Below are positions 14,630 through 24,822 of a stretch of DNA of 64,000 nt, piece after piece. Within the stretch, counting starts at the first letter, position 1. Each line of letters begins with the position of its first letter. Source of the DNA: JALYGY01 sp963800975 (GTDB taxonomy: Bacteria; Actinomycetota; Rubrobacteria; Rubrobacterales; Rubrobacteraceae). Position numbers and translations under genes: made by a program. The stretch is taken from contig CAWDDB010000021.1 of assembly GCA_963800975.1 (NCBI GenBank), positions 248,001 through 312,000 of the forward strand. Direction: 5' to 3'. The notes below the pieces were generated by a model, which was not told where the DNA came from, made no database searches, and worked only from the letters and a program-made list of their open reading frames with translations.

Positions 14630-16395
14630 TCAGAAACCTCCGCCTCCGAAGTCGCCGCCGCCTCCGAAATCGCCGCCTCCGAAGTCGCCCCAGTCTCCGC
14701 CCCCGAAATCTCCCCCGAAGCTGTCCACGTGCCCGTAGTCGGTGTCCAGGGCCTCGAGGACGATCAGGGCGGTTAGCCAATCTGCCCCGAAGAAGCCGAA
14801 GCGGGCGTCTTCGAGCCGACGCTCGTAGTCCCTGAGCTGTCGCTTCTGGCGTGGACCCATCCTGTGCTCGTTTTCCTTGGCGCGCTGCAACCGGGCCTCG
14901 AGTTCTGCCAGCCTGTCCTCACCCTCGCGTCTGCGGCGGTCCGCCTCCGCCACCACCGCCTTTAGCTTGCGGGGGGCCTCCATTACCACCTTGGACGTCT
15001 CCGATGCCTCGTGCAGCAGGGCTAGTGCTTCGGTAAAGCGTCCCTCGGCCTCCGCGGCCTCTGAGCGCTCGAGGCTTGCGTTCGCGCGCCGCAGGTCGGC
15101 GGAGAGCTCTTCCGCGGTGGGGGCCTCCTCCAGGGCGGCGGGTCCCCAGTCATTCGCCGCGGCCGCGTGGACCCGGCCGTATTCTTCGGGCGTCTGGCGG
15201 GCCCTCTCGAGGGCGCCCTCGGCCCACGCGCGATCGCGCGGGATGGCCGTGCGGGCCGAGACCTCGGCCTCCATGGCCGAACGGCGATCTTGCGCCTCCT
15301 GGACTAGCGCGTCCACGGCGGCGAGGGCCTCGCGTGGGTCGAACTCGTCGCGCCGCACGGCGCGCTCCGCCGACAACCTGGCGAGCCCGTCGTACTCGGG
15401 GTGCGGGTCCCAGGCTTGCACGGAGGCGCCCATGGCGCGTGCCGAGCTCTCGGCGGCCTCCGCGAGGCCTATCTCGTCGGCGGCCACGCGCAGCCTGCCC
15501 TCGAGGGCCTCGTCCGCGGCGCGGTAGTGGTCGATGGTCTCCTCGGCCTCCGAGAGCCCCCCGAGCGCCTCTTCCAGGAGCCGGCGTCCGCTCTCGATCT
15601 TGCGGCGGGCCATCGAGGGGTCCGAGGTGAGGCTGGCGGCCGCCTCGTTGAACTCGCGGCCGAAGCCGGCGCTGCGGGCGTCCTGGATCCTGGTCTCCAC
15701 CTCCTGCTTCGCAGCGCTGATCCAGCAGCGGCCTCTGGGCCTCGAGGTAGCCGGCGACGAGACGCTCCTTCTCCCCGAACTCGTCCATCCGCTCCTGTGA
15801 GCTCGGCGAACTCCTCTTCGGCGAGCCTGCGCTGCCGCTCGAGCTCCCGCTCCTTTCGACGACGGCGCCAGACGAAAAACGCTCCCCCGGCGAGCGCCGC
15901 GAGGGCGGCGAGCACGCCGCCGGTCGTCAACACCTCGGGCAAGACGCTGAGGCTGTCCCGGTACTGCGCGGCCCCCGCGATGAGCCCCTCGGCGAAGTTC
16001 CCTTCGTCGAAGCTCGGGTTCATGGCTCCCGCGACGGCCTGCTCGTTAGCGCCTTCCAGGTTGTGTACCTGGCTCCACCGCTCGTCTGGCGCGACCACGA
16101 TGACGCCGGCGTCGGACGGGACGTCGGCCTGTCTGGCCGTGTCGAGGAGGAACTCGCGCTGGGCCTCGAGGTTATCGCTCGGGACGTTCGTGTCCGGCTC
16201 GAGGAAGGCGTAGAGCGGCTCTCCCGACTCGGCGCTGGCCGCTTCGAGCTCCGCCTGGACGTCACTCTCTTCGGCGGCGCTGAGCACCTTCGCGTCGTCG
16301 ACGACCGTGCCCGAGCCCTGGGCCACGGCCAGCGACGCGAAGAGCAGGGCCGATGCGGCGAGCATCAGCGTGGTGGTAATAAGCCGCGCGGCCAT
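14630..16395 (-). CDS. TPM domain membrane protein (two frameshifts as sequenced)
   Basis: A secreted or membrane protein of about 585 residues. It has a signal peptide (LMLAASALLFASLAVAQG), a TPM domain (VVDDAKVLSAAEESDVQ, AGVIVVAPDERWSQVHN), one transmembrane helix (VLAALAALAGGAFFVW), a long helical coiled-coil region and a Gly/Phe/Asp-rich tail (GGGDFGGGGDFGGGGF). That architecture is standard for actinobacterial TPM proteins of unclear envelope role. Two +1 shifts split it near 15794 and 15721. Dropping one base in the doublet at each place restores the frame (LTERMDEFGEKERLV, then ISAAKQEVETRIQDA). I read this as one intact gene with sequence errors, but recent decay is possible. Confidence 0.7.
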
Positions 16396-16491
16396 CCTTC
16401 CTCCTCGGGAAGATCCAGGTTACCTGATTATACGCGCGGGATGCCCCGGGGATTCGCGACCTTTGTCACCGTTTGCCGTTCGGAGCTGGCT

Positions 16492-17415
16492 CTAGCTGCC
16501 GGACGTGTCCCCGAAGACCGTGCGGGCCGCGGCCAGGTCCCAGAGGGCGTGGCCCACGCTCTTGAAGACGATCGTGCCGCTGGGGCGTTCGGAGGACCTG
16601 AGTACGTCCTCCAGTTCGGTTGCGTCCTCCCAGGAGAACGCGCCCGCGTTGTGGGCCTGGATCAGGTCCCCCGCCTCCTCCTTGGCGCCCTCGAGCGTGT
16701 CGACGACGACGGTCGAGCGCGCCACTAGCCTCGCCGGGAGCTCGGCTGCGTCCGGCTCGAAGGAGCCAACCGCGGCCACGAAGACGCCCTCGGGCACGTC
16801 CTCGGGCAGCACCGGCTCGCGGCTCGTCGTGGCCGTGACCACGAGGCTCGCTTCGCCGAGCGCCTCGGCTGGGTCCGCGACCACCCGGACGTCGAGCCCG
16901 AGTCGTTCCGCCCGGTCAGCCAGGGCTTCGGCCCGCTCCCTCGTGCGGGAGTTGACGAACACCGTCGAGGTGCCGAGGCCTTCGTGGAAGGCATCCAGGT
17001 GGGCGTGACCCTGGGACCCCGCGCCGACGACGAGGAGCGGCCCATTGGGGCGGGGGGCGAGTTCGCGGGCGGCGAGCAGCGAGAGCGCCGCGGTGCGCCT
17101 GGCCGTTACGACGGCGCCGTCCGCGATGCCGAGCCGTCTGCCCGTGGCGGCCTCCATAACGACAACCTCGCCCTGGATCGTAGGCAGGCCGCCGCTCGCG
17201 TTCTCCGGGTGGACCGTCACTAGCTTGGTCATGGCGATATCCTCGCCGGAGGCCGGCATGACCAGGAGGATGCCGTCCTCGGTGAGCGGCAGGGCCATGC
17301 GGCTCGGGGCCCGCACCTCGCCCGACCCGCGCTCCAGCGCGACGTCCCTGATGGACTCGGCGAGGGCGATAAAGGGCAGGCGGGCCGCGGTCTCCTCGGC
17401 GCCGAGCAGCTCCAC
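16492..17415 (-). CDS. Ornithine cyclodeaminase/mu-crystallin family protein, probable ketimine reductase
   Basis: 307 residues starting at GTG 17415 (VELLGAEETAARLPF). The NAD(P)-binding motif is LLVVGAGSQGHAHLDAF and the family signature GEVVVMEAATGRRLGIADG. The family includes ornithine cyclodeaminase, alanine dehydrogenase and Delta1-piperideine/pyrroline-2-carboxylate reductases. It starts right after the stop of the sarcosine/pipecolate oxidase-like gene and ends a three-gene operon. There a reductase making L-pipecolate or L-proline from the cyclic imine would fit best. The longer upstream reading overlaps the preceding gene and is spurious. Confidence 0.75.
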   Translation of the reverse strand: MELLGAEETAARLPFIALAESIRDVALERGSGEVRAPSRMALPLTEDGILLVMPASGEDIAMTKLVTVHPENASGGLPTIQGEVVVMEAATGRRLGIADGAVVTARRTAALSLLAARELAPRPNGPLLVVGAGSQGHAHLDAFHEGLGTSTVFVNSRTRERAEALADRAERLGLDVRVVADPAEALGEASLVVTATTSREPVLPEDVPEGVFVAAVGSFEPDAAELPARLVARSTVVVDTLEGAKEEAGDLIQAHNAGAFSWEDATELEDVLRSSERPSGTIVFKSVGHALWDLAAARTVFGDTSGS

Positions 17416-17417
17416 GG

Positions 17418-18560
17418 CTATCCGACCCTGCTCAGGCGGGTGGGGGAGAACAGGTCGATCGGGTGAGCGGTCGAACCCTCGGTGGCCAAATCGGCAAGGA
17501 TCTCGCCAACCACGCTGCAGAACTTGTAGCCGTGCCCCGAGAACCCGCAGGCGATGACGACGCGGGGGTACTCGGGGTGCTCGGAGATCACGAAGTGCTC
17601 GTCCGGCGTGTTGGTGTACATGCACGCCCTGGCGTCCAGGTGGCGGCCCGCGAGTTGCGGGACGTACTCGGCCAGGTAGCCGCGCAGGAAGTCCGTCTCC
17701 TCCTCGCTCACCTCACGATCCATCGAATCGGGGTCGGTCGGGACGCCGCCCGCCCTGAAAAAGGACGCCTTCACGCCACGGTCGTCGTCCTGCGCCGGGA
17801 AGCCGTAGAACATGTTGCCGTCATCTGGTTCCCAGATAAAGAGCGGGAAGCGTTCGGGGAGAAACGGCTCGAGGCCACCCTTCGGCTCGAACCAGTGCAT
17901 CACCTGCCGCGTAACCTCGAGGGGCAGGCCCAGGTCGGCCAGCAGCCGCGGGGCCCAGGCGCCGGGCGAGATCACGAGCCGCCCCGCCTCGTAGGAGCCC
18001 CGGGTCGTCTCGACGCTGACCCCATCGTCCGTGGCTTCCCACGAGATCACCGGCTCCTCGAAGCGGAGGTCCGCCCCGAGGGCGGCCGCCCGGTCCAGGT
18101 GGGCCCTTACGGACTCCTCCGGGCGCACGAAGCCGGCCCTTTTCTCGTACAGGGCCACCGTCCCCGGGCCAGGGGCGTAGGCCGGAAAGCGGCGCCGAAT
18201 CTCGGCGGCGTCCAGGAGCTCGTACGGGAGGTCGTGCTCGTCGGCGCTGCGCACGCTGCCCGAGACGAGCTCGCCGCTCTCGCGCCCGATCATGAGCCCG
18301 CCCGTGAGCGTCATCAGGTTTTCTCCGGCCTCCACCTCGAGCGCTTCCCAGAGCTCGTAGGCGCGCAGAAGAAGCGGCACGTACTCCGCGCCCTCGAAGT
18401 AAGCCTGTCGGATGATGCGCGAGCGGCCGTGGCTCGAGCCCCTGTCGTGCGCGGGGGAGAACCTCTCTAGCCCGAGCACCCGCTTCCCGCGGCCGGCGAG
18501 CCGGTAGGCCGCGGCGCTACCCATCCCGCCCAGGCCGGCCACGATGACGTCGTGGGTCAA
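17418..18560 (-). CDS. FAD-dependent monomeric sarcosine / N-methyltryptophan / pipecolate oxidase family protein
   Basis: A 380-residue flavoprotein. The dinucleotide motif VIVAGLGGMGSAAAYRLAGRG is followed by ERFSPAHDRGSSHGRSRIIRQAYFE, typical of monomeric sarcosine oxidase and SolA. The cysteine in ACMYTNTPDEHFVI matches the covalent flavin cysteine of MSOX, and GFSGHGYKF follows. The family oxidises secondary amino acids to imines with H2O2 formation. Its partners, an ALDH7-like dehydrogenase and a ketimine-reductase-like protein, favour L-pipecolate as substrate, giving piperideine-6-carboxylate. Sarcosine or N-methyltryptophan remain possible. Its start overlaps the stop of the dehydrogenase gene. 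Confidence 0.8.
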   Translation of the reverse strand: MTHDVIVAGLGGMGSAAAYRLAGRGKRVLGLERFSPAHDRGSSHGRSRIIRQAYFEGAEYVPLLLRAYELWEALEVEAGENLMTLTGGLMIGRESGELVSGSVRSADEHDLPYELLDAAEIRRRFPAYAPGPGTVALYEKRAGFVRPEESVRAHLDRAAALGADLRFEEPVISWEATDDGVSVETTRGSYEAGRLVISPGAWAPRLLADLGLPLEVTRQVMHWFEPKGGLEPFLPERFPLFIWEPDDGNMFYGFPAQDDDRGVKASFFRAGGVPTDPDSMDREVSEEETDFLRGYLAEYVPQLAGRHLDARACMYTNTPDEHFVISEHPEYPRVVIACGFSGHGYKFCSVVGEILADLATEGSTAHPIDLFSPTRLSRVG

Positions 18561-20161
18561 ACCCCGTCTCCTCCCGGCAGCGTATAGCTGAGGTCGGCAG
18601 GCAGGTCGACGATGTCCATCTGGGCCTTCTGCAGCTTGCCCGCGTAGTCCCAGTTCATGGCCTGCCAGCGGGTGAACTGGTCTATGACCCAGATCCCGGA
18701 TAGCCGGCTACCGTTGCCGCTCTTGCCGTTGCCCCCGAAGGGTAGGTGGGCCTCGGCCCCGCTCGTGGAGTTGTTGATCGAGATCATGCCCGCCGTGTTC
18801 CTCGCGCGGAAGCGCAGGGCGTTCTCCGCGTCGCGCGTGTAGATAGAGGCCGAGAGCCCGTAGCCGTGGTTGTTGGAGAGGGCGACCGCCTCCTCAAAAG
18901 TCGAGAAGGTGGCGACGCCCACGATGGGCCCGAACGTCTCCGTGCGGTAGAGGTCGTCCTCCATCGTCACGCCGTCCACGACGGTCGGGTGGCAGTAGAT
19001 ACCGGCGTCGGGGTCACCGACGAAGCCCTCCCTCGGGTTCTCGCGCGAGATCCTGCCGAGCCCGCTCGAGCCGTGGACGCTGTGGTGGCCCTCGATGAGC
19101 TCGAGCCAGCCGAGAAAGCGCTCGTGAAAGCGCTCGCTCAGCATCGGCCCGTAGAGGACGTCCTCGTTCGGGTCGCCTATCTTCGCCGCCTCGACGGCGC
19201 TCGAGAGGCGGGCGATGAACTCGTCGTGTATGGACTCGTGCACGATCGCCGTCCCGAGCGAGGTGCACCGCTGGCCGGCGGTGCCGAAGCCCGAGAACAG
19301 CGCGCCCTCGACGGCGAGATCCAGGTTAGCGTCCGGCATGACGACCAGCGGGTTCTTGCCGCCGAGCTCGAGACACGGCGACTGCATGTGCCGGCCGCAG
19401 AGCTCGCCTATCTTCGCCCCGACCTGCGAGGAGCCCGTGAACCCGACCTTGTCCACGAGGCCCTCGTCGAGCGCCCGCTCTAGGCCCTCGAAGGCGGCCT
19501 GCCCCTCGGCCTGCACGACGTTGAGCACGCCGTCCGGCAGTCCCGCGCGGATAAAGAGCTGGGCGAGGGCGTCGCCGATGGCCGGGGAGTACTCGGCCGG
19601 CTTCCAGACGATCGCGTTGCCGCAGGTCAGGGCCGGCACCATGTACCAGGACGGGACGGCGACCGGGAAGTTGCCGGCGGTGATGATCGCCGCGACCCCG
19701 ACCGGCATCCTGAAGGTAAAGAGTTGCTTGTCCGGCATCTCGGAAGGCACGGTCTGGCCGTAGAGCCTTCGTCCCTCCCCGGTAAAGAAGTCGCAGGTGT
19801 CGATGATCTCCTGAACCTCGCCGAGCGACTCCGCGTACGGCTTGCCGATCTCGTGCGTCACGAGCCGCGCGAGCGCCTCCTTGTTGTTCTCGACGATGGT
19901 ACCGACGTTCCGGATCACGCGGGAGCGTATCGGGGCCGGCACCGCGGCCCACTCTTTCTGCGCCTCGCGCGCGGCCCGGCAGGCAGCCACGAAGGTGCCG
20001 GCGTCTCCGAGCAAGACCTCGGCCACCGTCTCGTCGGTATGCGCCGGGTTGACAGAGCCGAAACGCCCGCCCGGCGCGTCTTCGAGCGTCCTGCCCCCGA
20101 CTATGGAGGCGACGGTTCTGGCCGAGGGCGTGGTTGCGTCCGGTGCGTCCGTGGTGCGCAT
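18557..20161 (-). CDS. Aldehyde dehydrogenase, ALDH7-like (probable piperideine-6-carboxylate / aminoadipate-semialdehyde dehydrogenase)
   Basis: 534 residues from the ATG at 20161, which has GGAGG seven bases upstream; an open reading back to 20215 lacks a ribosome site. The NAD site is TAGNFPVAVPSWY, glutamate base ELGGKN and nucleophile GTAGQRCT. GTAGQRCT and the preceding LDLAVEGALFSGF fit ALDH7 enzymes, which oxidise alpha-aminoadipate semialdehyde. It is first in an operon with a pipecolate-oxidase-like flavoprotein and a ketimine-reductase-like protein. That suggests the pipecolate branch of lysine catabolism. It is divergent from the proline degradation genes. Confidence 0.75.
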   Translation of the reverse strand: MRTTDAPDATTPSARTVASIVGGRTLEDAPGGRFGSVNPAHTDETVAEVLLGDAGTFVAACRAAREAQKEWAAVPAPIRSRVIRNVGTIVENNKEALARLVTHEIGKPYAESLGEVQEIIDTCDFFTGEGRRLYGQTVPSEMPDKQLFTFRMPVGVAAIITAGNFPVAVPSWYMVPALTCGNAIVWKPAEYSPAIGDALAQLFIRAGLPDGVLNVVQAEGQAAFEGLERALDEGLVDKVGFTGSSQVGAKIGELCGRHMQSPCLELGGKNPLVVMPDANLDLAVEGALFSGFGTAGQRCTSLGTAIVHESIHDEFIARLSSAVEAAKIGDPNEDVLYGPMLSERFHERFLGWLELIEGHHSVHGSSGLGRISRENPREGFVGDPDAGIYCHPTVVDGVTMEDDLYRTETFGPIVGVATFSTFEEAVALSNNHGYGLSASIYTRDAENALRFRARNTAGMISINNSTSGAEAHLPFGGNGKSGNGSRLSGIWVIDQFTRWQAMNWDYAGKLQKAQMDIVDLPADLSYTLPGGDGV

Positions 20162-20301
20162 ATGCATGCCTCCAAAACGTTGGTACCCTGGGGTTTCCCG
20201 ACCCTTTCGACACATCCTACACCAAAGCTCCGGACGACTCTTCGCTGCTGTAGAATCCGTGCAGGAGGCAACGAGGTTCGGTCGGTTGGGGGTCTTTGAG
20301 C

Positions 20302-21241
20302 ATGGGGATCTTGGACAAGGCGATAGCCAACTCGGTGCCGCTCATACCGCGGCCCGTGGTGCGCAGGATCTCGCGCCGCTACATCGCGGGCGACACCCTG
20401 GACGAGGCGGTGGCCGCGATCGAGGATCTGAACGACTCGGGCTGCGTTGCCACCATAGACCTGCTCGGCGAGAGCACCGAGGGCAAGGCGGATGCGGCCC
20501 GGAAGCTGGAGCGACTACGAGAAGGTCATAGACGCCCTGGACGAGCACGACCTCGAATCCGGGATCTCGGTCAAGCTCACCGGCCTGGGGCTAACGGTTA
20601 GCGAGGAGCTGTGCAGGGCCAACCTGGATGAGGTCGTCGGGTACGCGGCGGCCAGGGGCCGCTTCGTGCGGGTGGACATGGAGGACTCCCCATACACGGG
20701 CGTCACGCTGGACATGGTCGTGGACATGCACGAGCGCCACGGCAACGTCGGCGCCGTGATCCAGGCCTACATGCGCCGCAGCCTCGAAGACGCGACTCGC
20801 CTGGCCGAGGCCGGGGTCTCGGTACGCCTGTGCAAGGGCATCTACGACGAGCCGCGCGAGATCGCGTACAAGGACTTCGACACCGTGCGCGAGAACTACA
20901 GGCTGCTCCTTGAGGAGCTCCTCAGGGGCGGCGCCTACGTCGGCATCGCGACGCACGACGAGTTCCTGGTCTGGCACGCCCTCAGGCTCATCCACCAGCT
21001 CGACGTCCCGAAGGACCGCTACGAGTTCCAGATGCTCCTGGGGGTGGACGAGGAGCTCAGGGGCATACTGGTTGGGGCCGGGCACAAGCTGAGGGTCTAC
21101 GTGCCCTACGGTGAGGACTGGTACGAGTACTCGAGCCGGCGCCTCAAGGAGAACCCCAAGATCGCCGGCTACGTCGCCAGGGACGTTTTTGGGAGCGTGG
21201 CGAACAGGATAGGATTGGCAAGCGGCCCGCAAGGAGGCTAG
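20302..21241 (+). CDS. Proline dehydrogenase (one frameshift as sequenced)
   Basis: About 312 residues. The start MGILDKAIANSVPLIPRP leads into the (beta-alpha)8 FAD domain: SGISVKLTGLGL, RFVRVDMEDSPYTGVTLD, GAVIQAYMRRSLED, SVRLCKGIYDEP and GIATHDEFLVWHA, all typical of monofunctional ProDH. It oxidises L-proline to P5C and passes electrons to quinone. The frame breaks near 20508; removing one G of CTGGAGC joins ARKLS to DYEKVIDAL. It lies five bases before the P5C dehydrogenase gene, so the operon converts proline to glutamate. Confidence 0.88.
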
Positions 21242-21246
21242 AGCAG

Positions 21247-22798
21247 ATGGGACTCATACCGTACAAGAACGAGGCGTACCTCGACTGGTCGGACGAGGCG
21301 AACGTGAAGGCGATGCGCTCGGCCATGCAAGAGGTGGGCGGCCAGCTCGGCGAGAGCTACCCGCTCGTCATCGGCGGCAAGTCGCTCGAGACGGACGGCG
21401 AGATCGTCTCGGTCAACCCGTCTGACCCCTCGCAAGTCGTAGGCCGCGTCGCTGCCGCCGGAGAGCGCGAGGCGGACATGGCGCTGGACGCGGCGACGAA
21501 GGCCTTCGAGTCGTGGAGCAAGACGTCGCCCGAGGCGCGGGCGCGCGTGCTGCTGCGGGCTTCGGCGATCATCAAGCGGCGCAAGTTCGAGCTGCTGGCC
21601 TGGGACGTGCTCGAAGCCGGCAAGACCTGGGCCGAGGCCGACGGCGAGATCGCGGAGGCCGTGGACTTCATGGAGTACTACTCCCGCGAGATGCTCAGGC
21701 TCAAAGACGGGGTGGAGATCTACGCCGTCCCAGGAGAGGAGAGCCGCTACTTCTACCAGCCGATGGGGGTCGGGGTCACCATCGCGCCGTGGAACTTCCC
21801 CGCCGCGATCCTCATGGGGATGTCCAGCGCGGCCATCGTCGCCGGAAACACCGTCGTCATGAAGCCCTCCGAGTTCACGAGCGTTATCGGGGCGAAGGTG
21901 ATGGAGATCTTCGAGGAGGCCGGGGTGCCCGAGGGCGTCGTCAACTTCGTTCCGGGTTACGGCTCGGATATCGGGGACTACCTGGTCCAGGACGCGCGCA
22001 CCCGCCTCATCTCCTTCACCGGCTCGATGAAGACTGGGCTGCGCATCAACGAGCTGGCGGCGAAGCAGATAGAGAACCAGCGCTGGATCAAGCGCGTCAT
22101 AGCGGAGATGGGCGGCAAGGACGCCATGATCATCGACGACTCCGCCGACCTCGACGCCGCCGCCGCCGATATCGTCGCGAGCGCCTACGGCTACTCCGGC
22201 CAGAAGTGCTCCGCCGCCTCCCGCGCCATCCTGCACGCCGACGTGCACGACGAGGTGCTGGCCAAGGTCGTCGAGAAGGCCAGGGCACTGAAGGTCGGCG
22301 TCCCCGACAGCGCCGACGTCGGGGTAGGGCCCGATCATCAGCGAGCCCCAGTTCGAGAAGGTCACGGGCTACATCGACGTCGGCAAGGGCGAGGGAGACC
22401 GGGTCCTGGGCGACGACCCCGGGGATCCCAACGACGGCTACTTCGTCTCTCCGACCGTCTTCGAGGTCGAGGAGGACACCAGGGTGGCGCGCGAGGAGAT
22501 CTTCGGTCCCGTGCTCTCCGTGATAGAGGCCCGCGACTTCGACGACGCGCTGCGCATCGCCAACGACAACCCCTACGGCCTCACCGGCGGCGTGTACTCG
22601 AAGAACCGCGAGAACCTGGAGCGGGCCAGGCGCGAGTTCAACGCCGGCAACGTCTACTTCAACCGCAAGATCACCGGCGCCCTGCCAGGCGTGCAGCCCT
22701 TCGGCGGCTTCGGCATGAGCGGCACCGACGCGAAGGCCGGCGGCCCCGACTACCTGCCGCTGCACATGCTCGCCAAGACCGTCATCGAGAGGTTCTAG
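21247..22798 (+). CDS. pruA: 1-Pyrroline-5-carboxylate dehydrogenase (one frameshift as sequenced)
   Basis: About 516 residues of the P5CDH type. Features are the N-terminus PYKNEAYLDWSDEANVKAM, the NAD-binding IAPWNFPAAILMGMSS, LISFTGSMKTGLRINELA, the glutamate in EMGGKDAMII and the nucleophile SGQKCSAASR. It oxidises glutamate semialdehyde, formed from P5C, to glutamate. The frame shifts at the CCC run at 22330-22332; dropping one C gives VGPIISEPQFEKVTG and the frame that runs to the stop at 22798. It is coupled to the preceding proline dehydrogenase. Confidence 0.9.
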
Positions 22799-22800
22799 CC

Positions 22801-23759
22801 GTCGGCGGCGCGCGGCCGACGCCCAACTCCTCGCGCTACATCTCCTTTTCGCGCGAGGAGTGGAGCCGGCTGCGCGCCTCGACGCCCCTGGACCTGGACG
22901 AGTGGGACCTCGCCACGTTGCGCGGCCTCAACGAAGAGGTCTACCTCGACGAGGTGATCGAGGTGTACCTCCCGCTCTCGCGGCTGATCAACCTCTACGT
23001 CTCTGGCCACGCAGAAACTCGGCAGGGTCACCGACACCTTCCTCGGGAAGCCGACATCCAAGGTCCCGTACGTCGTCGGGATCGCGGGCTCCGTGGCGGT
23101 TGGGAAGAGCACCACGGCCAGGATCCTGCGCGCCCTCCTATCGCGCTGGCCGGATCACCAGAAGGTCGACCTGGTCACGACCGACGGCTTCCTCTACCCG
23201 AACCGCGTGCTCGGGGAGCGGGGTTTGATGGCCCGCAAGGGCTTCCCGGAGAGCTACGACACCGGGCGCCTCCTGCGCTTCGTCTCGGACGTCAAATCCG
23301 GCAACCCCGAGGTCGCCGCGCCCGTCTACTCGCACCTCGCCTACGACGTGCTCCCCGACGAGGTCAAGCTAGTCACGCCAGCCGGACGTAATGATCCTGG
23401 AGGGCCTGAACGTCTTGCAGGCCGAGAACGGGAGCCAGGCGGCGGTCCCGGCCAGCTTCGTCTCAGACTTTTTCGACTTCTCGATCTACGTCGACGCCGA
23501 AGATGCCGACCTGGAACGCTGGTACGTTGACCGCTTCCTGACGCTGCGCGACACGGTGTTCCAGGACGAGAACTCGTACTTCAACCGCTACGCCAGCCTC
23601 TCCACCAAGGAGGCCAGAGAGGTGGGGCGCGAGATCTGGAACGAGATCAACGGCCCCAACCTGGAGCAGAACATCAAGCCGACCCGCGAGCGGGCGCACC
23701 TGATCCTCGAGAAGGGCCCCGACCACTCCGTAAGGTCCGTGAAGCTGCGCAAGATCTAG
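22801..23759 (+). CDS. coaA: Type I pantothenate kinase (two frameshifts as sequenced)
   Basis: About 318 residues of the CoaA family. The N-terminal REEWSRLRASTPLDLDEW and RLINLYVS lead to the P-loop VVGIAGSVAVGKSTTARIL, then VTTDGFLYPN and the C-terminal ILEGLNVLQ and ENSYFNRYASLS. It phosphorylates pantothenate, the first step of CoA synthesis. Extra bases near 23005 (TCTGGCC) and 23378 (ACGCCAG) shift the frame; removing one at each restores ATQKLGRVTDTFLG and TQPDVMILEGLN. No standard start codon is visible after the pruA stop, so the start near 22801 is approximate. Confidence 0.88.
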
Positions 23760-23912
23760 GCGCTAGCGCCCGACCCGGAGATCTGGTCCGCGCTCGACCA
23801 CAAGATTTCATCAAAGGTTCATCATTTTTGACGACGCGCCGGCATCCTCCCGCGCGAGAAACTGCCTGCTGAAGGCCGGGCAAACGCGGACCCAAGCAGG
23901 AGGTGCGGGCGG

Positions 23913-24581
23913 ATGATCGAATCGGCGAGCGAAGGGAACCCCGGCGTGAAGAAGCTGGTACTCGGCTTCGACGCGGGATGCCTCACGTGCAGCGAACTGG
24001 CGAGACGAATCGAGGAACGCGTAGGCGGCACCCTGGAGGTCAGGAGCCTGCACGACCCGCAGGTGGGGCACTGGCGGGAACGAGCCCTGGGCACCCGGGC
24101 TCCGTGGGCCCCGACCCTATTCGAGGTCGGCGGGATCAGGGGGGTGAGGGCGTGGACGGGCCCACGGATGGCCTTGAGGCTGGCCCTCGTCCTTGGCCCG
24201 GCCTCCACCTACGGAATCATCCGGACGTTGGGCGAGGTGTCCGCCACCAACTTCGGGTGCCGCCGCCATGAGCCGCGGACAATTCCTGAAGTTCACCGGG
24301 GGTGCGGCCCTGGCGTTCGGGATCTTCGGCCTGCCCGACCCTTCCCAGGCGGCCGAGGCTGGGGTAAACGAGGAGGCCCTCGCCCGTACCTTATCTCTTA
24401 TCGAGGAGATCCCCGACCCCGTCGCCGCGCGGGGAGACGAAGCAGCAAGGCAGTGGCTGATGAGAAGGGTGGACGCCGACGGCCGGGACGGAGACATTCA
24501 AACCCAGGACCAAATTGGATGCGTCCGGGCGATCCTCGTCGCTATCATCGCGAACGCCATCCCGGTCCTCAAGATTCGTAA
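23913..24581 (+). CDS. Thioredoxin-like CxxC protein (C-terminal end uncertain)
   Basis: The first ~115 residues look like a small thiol-disulfide protein: VLGFDAGCLTCSELARRIEE has a C-x-x-C after the first strand, and WAPTLFEVGGIRGVRAWTG could be the cis-proline region. The start follows AGGAGG. The last ~100 residues as sequenced are Arg/Gly-rich and overlap the next gene in another frame, so the true stop is probably near 24270 and hidden by an indel or a short overlap. It may set disulfides in the secreted protein encoded next to it, which has few cysteines; that is inference. Confidence 0.5.
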   Translation: MIESASEGNPGVKKLVLGFDAGCLTCSELARRIEERVGGTLEVRSLHDPQVGHWRERALGTRAPWAPTLFEVGGIRGVRAWTGPRMALRLALVLGPASTYGIIRTLGEVSATNFGCRRHEPRTIPEVHRGCGPGVRDLRPARPFPGGRGWGKRGGPRPYLISYRGDPRPRRRAGRRSSKAVADEKGGRRRPGRRHSNPGPNWMRPGDPRRYHRERHPGPQDS

Positions 24582-24797
24582 AGCCATAGCGGTTTTCGGA
24601 GGGGCAAGGAACCTTGCAGCATTTACATTATCAGAAACTACAAGAGGTTCCGGCGCCTGGGTAACGGCGTGCGTAGATCCATAAGAAAGACCGCCAGAGC
24701 GGTGTCGAGGAGGGTGTTCGACGCGACCGGCGACAAGATACTCGGCGCGGTGCTGGCCTTGTTGAGCCTCGACGGGGTTCGGAAAGAGTGCTTCTAG
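24268..24797 (+). CDS. Exported peptide-like protein with Tat-like leader (frameshift as sequenced)
   Basis: Begins MSRGQFLKFTGGAALAFGIF, which resembles a twin-arginine leader (S-R-R-x-F-L-K) with Gly for the second Arg. Cleavage near PSQAAEA would follow. The sequence to the stop at 24684 has IGCVRAILVAIIANAIPVL and KIRKAIAVFGGARN. A shift near 24617, adding one base to GCAGC, gives IYIIRNYKRFRRLGNGVRR and an amphipathic basic stretch ending GVRKECF at 24797. One Cys near the middle, one near the end and a hydrophobic-basic core recall halocin-C8-like bacteriocin precursors. That likeness is only pattern memory. No immunity gene is proven. Confidence 0.45.
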
Positions 24798-24822
24798 TAC
24801 CCGAGCTTGATGCAAAGCGAAA

